From CBFGTV01 sp965652145 (GTDB lineage: Bacteria; Bacillota; Clostridia; Peptostreptococcales; Natronincolaceae): a stretch of DNA of 20,085 nt. The notes under the pieces were generated by a model. It saw only the letters and a program-made list of their open reading frames with translations. It was not told the origin of the DNA and did no database searches. Both the position numbers and the translations under genes were made by a program. Shown in pieces: positions 14,272-20,085 of the stretch (position 1 is its first letter; each line of letters opens with the position of its first letter). Location: assembly GCA_965652145.1 (NCBI GenBank), contig CBFGTV010000064.1, forward strand, positions 1 to 20,085, in the 5' to 3' direction.

Positions 14272-17004
14272 TTATGCCACCTTATCTTCTGCATTTGACT
14301 GGGTTTCTTCCTTAATCTGGTAAGGAGCCAGTCGTTTTGGTTTAAAGAAGGTATTTCTAACTAGCTTACGGGCCAAATCTAACGGAATAATCAATATGGC
14401 AAGTAAGATCACATAGCCCCATTCCGATAGGACCATCCCGCTGGTTCTTAAAATATCTCCCCCCACATAGGTTAAGAGGATTTGAACCGCAAAAATCAGT
14501 GTAACGACCTTTAAAAAGCCCTTGTTTTCATAAATATGATCCAGCAGATTTAAATCTTCTGTTCTGGCATTGAAAATATTAAAGGCATTAATAAAGATGA
14601 AGAAGGAGAAGAAGCCGGTCAAAAGGTACATATCTTCTCGTCCTGCTCCGCCAACCCTGAAAACACTTTGTACCCAGGGTGATTTTAAGAAGAAAATACA
14701 CATGGCTGCAATAAAACCACCATTCAATAAAATCGAGCTCCACATATCTTTGCTGATAATGGATTCATCCCTGCGCTTAGGTGGCTCCAGCATATATTTT
14801 TGAAGGGCAATTTCTCCACCAAGGGCCAGGGCTGCCAAGGTATCCATTACAAGATTCACCCAAAGCATTTGAGTCATGGACAGCGGCAAATCGACCCCGA
14901 CAAAGGGCCCCAGGAAGGCAATTAAGATGGCCCCAACATTAACTGTAAGCTGATAAACAATGAACTTTCGTATACTATGATAGATGGTTCTTCCATATAA
15001 GACTGATTTAGAGATGGACAGGAAGTTATCGTCCAATACAACGATGTCTCCGGCCTCCTTGGCCACCTCGGTTCCGCTTCCCATGGCAAAGCCCACATCG
15101 GCCCTTTTTAATGCAGGGGCATCATTGACACCGTCACCCGTCATACCCACCACCAGATTGAGCTCTTGGGCAATTTTAACCAATCTGGATTTATCAGTTG
15201 GTAAAGCCCTGGCAATTACCTTAATATTGGGAAGCATCTCCTTTAATTCATCATCACTTAGTTCTTGAATTTCCTGAGAGGTTAAAACGATATCTGATTC
15301 GTACTGCAGGAGTCCTGCATCCTTGGCAATGGCTACAGCAGTTTCCTTCCGGTCTCCGGTTATCATAACCACTTGGATTCCGGCCCCTTGAGCTTCTCGA
15401 ATGGCAGCTACCGATTCACTTCTTAAGTCATCTCTTATTCCCATAATCCCTACGAAGGTCAGCTTCTTAAATTCAGGCTCATCTGCCAATGGCTCCTCTG
15501 AAGTAGCGATGGCAATTACCCGTATTGATTTAGATGCCAGCTTTTCTATGGTTTCTTCCATCGGCATCTTATTGATAAAGGGAACCTTTTCTCCCTTATC
15601 GTTATAGAAATAGCTGCATTGGCTTAAAATTATTTCTGGTGCGCCCTTGATTAGGGTTAGGTTGAATTGACCTTTTATTTGGGTGGCAGAATATTTTTTA
15701 TCACTGGAAAAGGGAATTACCTTTACCTGCTCTATGGGGTAATCCTTAAGGTGGGCACAGGAAACAAATTGTAGTACGGCCCGTTCCGTCGCATTACCGC
15801 CAACCACTTGATAATCACAGGTTTCTCCCTCTTTAATAACGGCATTGGTATTCTGTCTTAAAGACAAATTCAGCAGTTCCCCCAGCTGTTCCGGAATTTC
15901 ATTGAATTCTGAATAATCTTGATTATTCCCATCTACAAAGGTAACCGCCTCCAGCTGGCCCTTGGTAATGGTTCCAGTCTTATCAGAAAACAGTATATTC
16001 AAACTTCCAGCTGTCTCAATACCAATTAGTTTCCTCACAAGGATATTGTCTTTAAGGAGCTTTTTCATATTTAATGACAGTACCATGGCAATCATCATGG
16101 GCAACCCTTCCGGTACCGCCACCACGATAATAATAATGGCAAGGATAACGGCTGTTACAAAATCATTGACAGGATTTTGCCAATTGGAAAGATAGGCCAT
16201 GATACTGGCTCCATCAAATCCATTATCTATGACGATCTTTTTGAACATAAAGGAAAGGGCAATTAGGGTACTGCCAATGTAGCCAAATTTACTGATTCCT
16301 TCTGCCAAGGCATTGAGCTTCACCTTAAGGGGTGATTCTCTGTCATCGGTTTGCATTTCCTGGGCTAATTTCCCATAGAAGGTTTTGTCCCCTACGGTTT
16401 CCACTAGCATGACGGCCTCACCGGAAACCACCAAGGTGCCACGATAAACATCATATTCGTTGCTCAGGTCTGTGTTGATTCCTTCCTGAACATAATCCTC
16501 TGGGATACTGATTTTTTTAACTTCCTTGGATTCACCAGTCAGGGAGGCCTGGTTAATATTTAAGGAACCATGTAAAAGCTTACCGTCGGCCGGTACCTTA
16601 TCACCGGTTTGCAGCAAAATGAAGTCGCCCACTACAATGTCATCTATTAATAGCTCTTGAATCATACCATCTCGAAAGACCTTACACTTAATTTTTGAAG
16701 CATCATCCTGCAGCTTTTGAAAGGATTCCTCATTGCTATATTCTGACCAAGTGGCGATCATGGTGGCCAGGATAACTGCAATGGCGATCCCTAGAGATTC
16801 AAACCATTCCGTTTTTCCCATAAACATAAAGATAATGTTTATGACCAGAGCCACCATTAAAATTTTAATAATCGGATCATCAAAATTCCCCTTAAACTTA
16901 TCCCAAAAACCTTCAATTTCCGGGGGAGTAAGGCGATTGGACCCGTGTTTCTCTCTGGATTGTTGTACCAGCGAAGCATCTAAGCCGTTAATATCGTATT
17001 TCAT
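14272..17004 (-). CDS. PMCA-like calcium-translocating P-type ATPase
   Basis: This 910-residue P-type ATPase has the class IIB (plasma-membrane Ca2+ pump) pattern. Seen are the actuator TGES (156-159), the M4 ion-site PEGLP (298-302), the phosphorylation motif FSDKTGTITKG (339-349; Asp341), the hinge GMTGDGVNDAPALK, and an M6 site MLWVNLVMDTLAALALGGE like that of PMCA pumps. About ten transmembrane helices fit (two before the actuator, two around 240-310, six at the C-terminus). No calmodulin-binding tail is obvious. It should export Ca2+ from the cytoplasm using ATP. AAGGAG lies six bases before the ATG. It is embedded between terD and the HpcH-like gene in one direction, consistent with Ca2+-binding TerD partners. 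Mn2+ or another divalent ion cannot be excluded. Confidence 0.92.
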   Translation of the reverse strand: MKYDINGLDASLVQQSREKHGSNRLTPPEIEGFWDKFKGNFDDPIIKILMVALVINIIFMFMGKTEWFESLGIAIAVILATMIATWSEYSNEESFQKLQDDASKIKCKVFRDGMIQELLIDDIVVGDFILLQTGDKVPADGKLLHGSLNINQASLTGESKEVKKISIPEDYVQEGINTDLSNEYDVYRGTLVVSGEAVMLVETVGDKTFYGKLAQEMQTDDRESPLKVKLNALAEGISKFGYIGSTLIALSFMFKKIVIDNGFDGASIMAYLSNWQNPVNDFVTAVILAIIIIVVAVPEGLPMMIAMVLSLNMKKLLKDNILVRKLIGIETAGSLNILFSDKTGTITKGQLEAVTFVDGNNQDYSEFNEIPEQLGELLNLSLRQNTNAVIKEGETCDYQVVGGNATERAVLQFVSCAHLKDYPIEQVKVIPFSSDKKYSATQIKGQFNLTLIKGAPEIILSQCSYFYNDKGEKVPFINKMPMEETIEKLASKSIRVIAIATSEEPLADEPEFKKLTFVGIMGIRDDLRSESVAAIREAQGAGIQVVMITGDRKETAVAIAKDAGLLQYESDIVLTSQEIQELSDDELKEMLPNIKVIARALPTDKSRLVKIAQELNLVVGMTGDGVNDAPALKRADVGFAMGSGTEVAKEAGDIVVLDDNFLSISKSVLYGRTIYHSIRKFIVYQLTVNVGAILIAFLGPFVGVDLPLSMTQMLWVNLVMDTLAALALGGEIALQKYMLEPPKRRDESIISKDMWSSILLNGGFIAAMCIFFLKSPWVQSVFRVGGAGREDMYLLTGFFSFFIFINAFNIFNARTEDLNLLDHIYENKGFLKVVTLIFAVQILLTYVGGDILRTSGMVLSEWGYVILLAILIIPLDLARKLVRNTFFKPKRLAPYQIKEETQSNAEDKVA

Positions 17005-17046
17005 ATACTCATCTCCTTGTATATAACAAACGAAGTATACCTAAAG

Positions 17047-17070
17047 ACAAGGGTGTCTATGCACCCTTGT
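17047..17070 (-). other. Perfect hairpin between terD and the Ca2+ ATPase gene
   Basis: ACAAGGGTG/CACCCTTGT (17047-17055 with 17062-17070) with a 6-base loop lies in the 94-base gap after terD. On the minus strand it is followed by CTTTAGG, not a T run. It is therefore not a standard terminator; attenuation or mRNA end protection is possible. Confidence 0.45.
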
Positions 17071-17098
17071 TCTTCTGGTAAATCATAAAAAAACATCT

Positions 17099-17680
17099 TT
17101 ATCCAACCTGTAGCCCATAATTTTGGCAAAGGGCCGCTAAACCACCTTGAAAACCGCTTCCTACAGCAGCAAATCTCCATTCATTTTGATAACGATAGAT
17201 TTCACATACTACCAGGGCGGTTTCTATTGAAAACTCCTCAGCCAAATCATATCTTAAAATTTCGGTATTGGTTTCTTCGTTCACAACCCTTACATAGGCA
17301 TTGGAAACTTGTCCAAAATTTTGTGCCCGTTGAATGGCATCATGAATCGTTACAGTAAAGGCAATTTTACTTACATAGTCAGGAACCTTTGAAAAATCCA
17401 CCTTAATTTGCTCATCGTCTCCGTCTCCGTCACCGGTTCGGTTATCACCGGTATGCAGAACAGAACCGCTGGCCCCCTGTAAATTATTATAAAATACAAA
17501 ATCTGTTTCATTTAATGCCTTTCCATTTTCCCTTAGAATAAAGGCAGAAGCATCAAGGTCAAAATCGTATCCACCGGAATATTTATTAGTATCCCAGCCT
17601 AGGCCTACGATAATTTTGGTCAATCCCGGAGTATTTTTAGTTAAATCGATTTTTTGTCCCTTTGATAAATTAATAGTCAT
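17099..17680 (-). CDS. TerD-family stress protein (YceE-like)
   Basis: This 193-residue protein belongs to the TerD family of Ca2+-binding, tellurite- and stress-associated proteins. It starts MTINLSKGQKIDLTKNTPGL. It carries the Ca2+-site signatures DFDLDASAF (39-47) and GDNRTGDGDGDDE (78-90), then the QNFGQVSNAYVRVVNEETN segment and the C-terminal GSGFQGGLAALCQNYGLQVG. Two TerD-type Asp-rich sites are intact. The start is ATG 17680, with AAAGGAG eight bases upstream; an ATG 18 bases earlier lies just before that site and would be less well placed. Of the three TerD copies here it is closest in layout to the copy at 19083. It precedes the Ca2+ ATPase by 94 bases that hold a hairpin. Confidence 0.93.
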   Translation of the reverse strand: MTINLSKGQKIDLTKNTPGLTKIIVGLGWDTNKYSGGYDFDLDASAFILRENGKALNETDFVFYNNLQGASGSVLHTGDNRTGDGDGDDEQIKVDFSKVPDYVSKIAFTVTIHDAIQRAQNFGQVSNAYVRVVNEETNTEILRYDLAEEFSIETALVVCEIYRYQNEWRFAAVGSGFQGGLAALCQNYGLQVG

Positions 17681-17688
17681 ACTAGTGT

Positions 17689-17695
17689 CTCCTTT
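17689..17695 (-). promoter_or_regulatory. Ribosome binding site deciding the terD start at 17680
   Basis: AAAGGAG on the minus strand stands eight bases before ATG 17680. It lies inside the extra codons of the longer open frame starting at 17698, so the shorter start is preferred. Confidence 0.7.
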
Positions 17696-17708
17696 CAAAT
17701 GGTTATTA

Positions 17709-18314
17709 TTAATATCTTCTTATGATCTCACTGAGGGAAGCATCCTGGGTACCCTGCCCTATGGCCGCAAATTTCCATTCATTTTCGTGACGATAAATTT
17801 CTCCCACAAAAAGGGCAGTTTTACCTGAATAATCATCAGTTAGATTAAATCTTACCATTTCCTGTCGATTGCTTCTGTTAACCACACGGATATAGGCATT
17901 TTGAATCATGCCAAAGTGCTGTTTTCGACTGACACAATCATAAATATTCACAACAAAGACCAGCTTTTTAATATTGGAAGGTACCAGGGGGAGGTTAACA
18001 ATAATTTCTTCATCATCCCCATCACCATCACCAGTTAAATTGTCACCTGTATGTCTAACGCTACCACAGCTACTTTGCAGATTTCCAAAGTAGATCAGGT
18101 TCTTTTTGCCAATCAACTTGTCATTGCCATCTAACATCAGCACAGAAGCATCACAGTCAATATTGGGAGGCGGGCTGCTGAACAGCTTTCCTAAAAAACC
18201 AGATGAACTGCTTTGGCTAACGGGATCCCACCCCAGACCTACTAAGATTTCTGTTAAGCCTGCATTTCCCTTTGTTAAATCAATCTTTTGTCCTTTTTGC
18301 AAATTAATTGCCAT
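17709..18314 (-). CDS. TerD-family protein with an insertion before the Ca2+ site
   Basis: This 201-residue TerD homologue opens MAINLQKGQKIDLTKGNAGL and keeps VGLGWD (25-30). A Ser/Gly/Pro-rich insert (about 31-50, ending SSPPP) replaces the usual short loop. The first acidic motif is changed to NIDCDASVLM (51-60), while the second, GDNLTGDGDGDDE (90-102), is intact. The C-terminus diverges: instead of GSGFQGGLAALC it ends GTQDASLSEIIRRY. It is therefore a distinct TerD subtype and may bind a different ion or partner, though variants with an insert here occur elsewhere in the family. AGGAGAGGTG precedes the ATG. It lies between AIM24 and another terD, which follows after 28 bases. Confidence 0.9.
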   Translation of the reverse strand: MAINLQKGQKIDLTKGNAGLTEILVGLGWDPVSQSSSSGFLGKLFSSPPPNIDCDASVLMLDGNDKLIGKKNLIYFGNLQSSCGSVRHTGDNLTGDGDGDDEEIIVNLPLVPSNIKKLVFVVNIYDCVSRKQHFGMIQNAYIRVVNRSNRQEMVRFNLTDDYSGKTALFVGEIYRHENEWKFAAIGQGTQDASLSEIIRRY

Positions 18315-18357
18315 TTAATCACCTCTCCTACAGATTTGTTATTCCTTCCCGGCCGTT

Positions 18358-18377
18358 ATTTCTGATTAGTCAGAAAT
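18358..18377 (-). other. Perfect hairpin between the AIM24 and terD genes
   Basis: ATTTCTGA/TCAGAAAT (18358-18365 with 18370-18377), 8 bp with a 4-base loop, sits five bases past the AIM24 stop. No T run follows on the minus strand. An intercistronic processing or stabilising element is possible. Confidence 0.45.
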
Positions 18378-18382
18378 TCGCC

Positions 18383-19060
18383 TTATTTAGATGGAATAAA
18401 TTGCTGAATCCAAGAGCCAAAGCCCTTGGGATTTCTAGTTTGAATCAGAACTGTTCCTGGCCCTCTAAAACGGCAAACCAAGCCTTCTCCTGAGGTAAAG
18501 CTGGACACCCATCCCTTCGAGGCCTTTTCGATTTGATAGTGCATATAATCAGGCCATGCTACCAGATGACTGTTATCAATAATAATTTCTTCTCCTGATT
18601 CAAGATTTATAGGATGGATGGCCCCGTATGTATTAACAAAGACCGTTCCCCTACCTGTAATTTTAAGAATAAAAAGTCCTTCCCCAGAAAACATGCCCCG
18701 GGTAAGATTTTGCATTTGAGTAGATACCTCTATTTGCGAGGTGGCGGCTAAAAAACCGTCTTTCTGTACACATAGCCCGTAGGAACCGTCCAGTTCAACG
18801 TCTGTTATACCACCGGGAATTGAGGGAGCCAAAAGTACCTCTCCTGGTCCTCGGCTGGCAACAAGGGTTTGAAAAAAGAACTTTTCTCCCGCCAGCATTC
18901 TGCCGAAGCCCTTTAGTATGCCCCCCTCCAGCTTTCCGTCTACATCCACCGTAGGGGCCATGGCTACCATGGCATCGGACTCAGCCTTTAGGTTTTCTCC
19001 TTTTTGCAGGTTGATTTTAATTATTGGAAATGCTTGATCGTAAAGTATTTTATATTCCAT
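18383..19060 (-). CDS. AIM24/TIGR00266-family protein
   Basis: This 225-residue all-beta protein belongs to the AIM24 family. Recognisable stretches are ILYDQAFPIIKINLQKGENLKAE (5-27), AMVAMAPTVDVDGKLEGGILKGFGRMLAGEKFFFQTL (30-66), a glycine-rich SGEGLFILKITGRGTVFVNTYG (about 125-146) and VAWPDYMHYQIEKASKGWVSSFTSGEGLVCRFRGPG near the end. Bacterial members have no assigned reaction; the yeast relative is a mitochondrial inner-membrane organisation protein. The KINLQKGENL opening echoes the strand at the start of TerD proteins, but I see no TerD Ca2+ motifs. GGGGGAG precedes the ATG. It lies between two terD genes (gap of 22 bases to the upstream stop), so it is part of the Ter operon, perhaps a membrane-surface partner (inference). 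Confidence 0.9.
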   Translation of the reverse strand: MEYKILYDQAFPIIKINLQKGENLKAESDAMVAMAPTVDVDGKLEGGILKGFGRMLAGEKFFFQTLVASRGPGEVLLAPSIPGGITDVELDGSYGLCVQKDGFLAATSQIEVSTQMQNLTRGMFSGEGLFILKITGRGTVFVNTYGAIHPINLESGEEIIIDNSHLVAWPDYMHYQIEKASKGWVSSFTSGEGLVCRFRGPGTVLIQTRNPKGFGSWIQQFIPSK

Positions 19061-19082
19061 TTTTGCTCCCCCTGTTTAGCCC

Positions 19083-19664
19083 TTATGCCAGATTTACCCC
19101 AAAATTAGTACAAAGAGCCGCCAGCCCTCCCTGGAAGCCACTGCCAATGGCATTAAATTTCCATTCATCACCATGGCGATAAAGCTCTCCCACCACCAGG
19201 GCTGTTTCTACACTAAAGTCTTCTCCCAGGTCATATCGTATTAGTTCTTCGCCGCTGTCTTCCTTCACAACACGAATGAATGCATTGGAAACCTGTCCAA
19301 AGTTTTGTGCTCGTTGTTGTGCTTCATGAATTGTAACGGTAAAGGCAATTCGATGTACGTTTTGTGGTACCTTACTTAATTCTAGCCTTATTTGTTCATC
19401 GTCTCCTTCTCCTTCACCAGTCAGATTGTCACCCAAATGCTGAATGGCTCCTGAGGAATGAGTTAAATTGTTGTAGAAAATAAAATCTGCATCGCTCAAC
19501 ACCTTGCCGGAATCCCCTAAAATAAAAGCAGCGGCATCGAGGTCAAAGGCAGCACTTCCGTCATATTTGTTGACATCCCACCCTAATCCAACAATTATTT
19601 TCGATAATCCAGGATTTCCCTTGGTCAAATCAACTTTTTGTCCCTTACTTAAACTAATCGCCAT
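19083..19664 (-). CDS. TerD-family stress protein (YceC-like)
   Basis: This 193-residue TerD protein opens MAISLSKGQKVDLTKGNPGL. It has AFDLDAAAFIL (39-49) and GDNLTGEGEGDDE (78-90) as acidic Ca2+-site motifs, then QNFGQVSNAFIRVVKEDSG and GSGFQGGLAALCTNFGVNLA. It aligns over its whole length with the copy at 17099. The ATG at 19664 has GGAGAGGTG eight bases upstream; the GTG nine bases earlier overlaps that site. It is the first terD after telA; the 72-base gap between them is AT-rich and could hold a weak internal promoter, though I could not define one. TerD proteins are cytoplasmic or membrane-associated stress proteins rather than enzymes. Confidence 0.93.
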   Translation of the reverse strand: MAISLSKGQKVDLTKGNPGLSKIIVGLGWDVNKYDGSAAFDLDAAAFILGDSGKVLSDADFIFYNNLTHSSGAIQHLGDNLTGEGEGDDEQIRLELSKVPQNVHRIAFTVTIHEAQQRAQNFGQVSNAFIRVVKEDSGEELIRYDLGEDFSVETALVVGELYRHGDEWKFNAIGSGFQGGLAALCTNFGVNLA

Positions 19665-19736
19665 AATTTTCACACCTCTCCATTTTTATCAAATATTATT
19701 AACTATTTTTATAAAGAAACTACTACGAAGCAATTT

Positions 19737-20085
19737 TTACTGATTTTTCTCAAGTTTATTTTGCAGCTCAAGTAGCTTTTTACGACTTTCTTCACGGCTT
19801 TGCTTGTTTTCTATTTCAATCTGTCTTGTTTCTTCGATACCTCGCATAATTGTTTCAAAGGTTTTTTCCAGGGTCTCAATCTTGATACTGGAGCCTGAAG
19901 TCAATCGTGCAATATCTACGGATTGAGCAGCAATATTTTCGGCATTTCTTAATAGCATTTCATTGGTCTTTTCATCCAGGGCCCTCATGGCATCGGCTTG
20001 AATTTTTTGTCTCTTAATGGCAATAGCTTGAATTAAGCCTGACTTAAAGACCGGTAGCGTAATGACAAAGGCACTGCCGATTTTT
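19737..20085 (-). CDS. TelA-family protein, copy 2 (C-terminal part; 5' end outside window)
   Basis: The open frame continues past the right edge, so only the last 115 residues are visible; the internal ATG at 19988 is not the start. The visible part, KIGSAFVITLPVFKSGLIQA...IKRQKIQADAMRALDEKTNEMLLRNAENIA, is the conserved C-terminal core of TelA/YceH. A charged coiled coil ending ELQNKLEKNQ follows. In Bacillus, yceH (telA) shares an operon with terD-type yceC-E. Here it is directly upstream of terD, AIM24 and two more terD genes. Its function in toxic-anion or membrane-stress tolerance is known only from association and phenotype. It is clearly closer to canonical TelA than the copy at 2200. 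Confidence 0.9.
   Translation of the reverse strand, partial: KIGSAFVITLPVFKSGLIQAIAIKRQKIQADAMRALDEKTNEMLLRNAENIAAQSVDIARLTSGSSIKIETLEKTFETIMRGIEETRQIEIENKQSREESRKKLLELQNKLEKNQ

Noticed and set aside
17071..17098. T-rich run after the terD stop as an intrinsic terminator
   Set aside because: On the minus strand the T run comes before the 17047-17070 hairpin, not after it, and no stem precedes the run, so the order is wrong for a terminator.

Overview
The window looks like a low-to-moderate GC Firmicute, most likely a Clostridia-class anaerobe. Evidence: strong AGGAGG-type ribosome binding sites, GTG and TTG starts beside ATG, a glycine riboswitch with an intrinsic terminator, and Bacillus/Clostridium-type families (XpaC, TelA, YoaP, UPF0210, YceC-like TerD). 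I cannot name the genus from sequence alone. No rRNA, tRNA, CRISPR array or insertion sequence is visible.

Region 1 (1-4077, minus strand) is a compact envelope-type operon: XpaC-like membrane protein, TelA-family protein, LemA-like protein, and a protein with two TPM domains. A TTGACT-17-TAAACT promoter lies upstream and a perfect U-tailed hairpin closes it. Region 2 (about 4160-6194, plus strand) is a single-aptamer glycine riboswitch, a leader terminator, and the ACT-domain/UPF0210 gene pair. Region 3 is a convergent minus-strand GNAT-YoaP acetyltransferase (6165-6956) with an operator-like palindrome in its likely promoter. Region 4 (7126-9772, plus strand) is an SGNH-hydrolase-like membrane-anchored protein plus an AlgI/DltB-type MBOAT acyltransferase, probably modifying a surface polymer by O-acylation.

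Region 5 (9771-20085, minus strand) is a long ter-type stress operon that runs off the right edge. In transcription order it holds TelA (5' end outside the window), TerD, AIM24, a TerD variant with an insert, TerD, a PMCA-like Ca2+ P-type ATPase, an HpcH/citrate-lyase-like protein, a large PRTase-TRSP-StiP-PELOTA fusion and a HAD phosphatase. The last three are the biosynthetic module that comparative genomics (Anantharaman, Iyer and Aravind) predicted to make a nucleoside-like metabolite in Ter systems. The TerD proteins carry Asp-rich Ca2+-binding signatures beside a Ca2+ pump, so a cation-linked, membrane-associated stress response is the simplest reading (inference). Perfect hairpins sit in three of its intercistronic gaps.

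The points most worth pursuing are the glycine riboswitch over a gene pair of unknown function, the four-part fusion in the ter metabolite module, and a second TelA paralogue in a separate TPM/LemA/XpaC operon.
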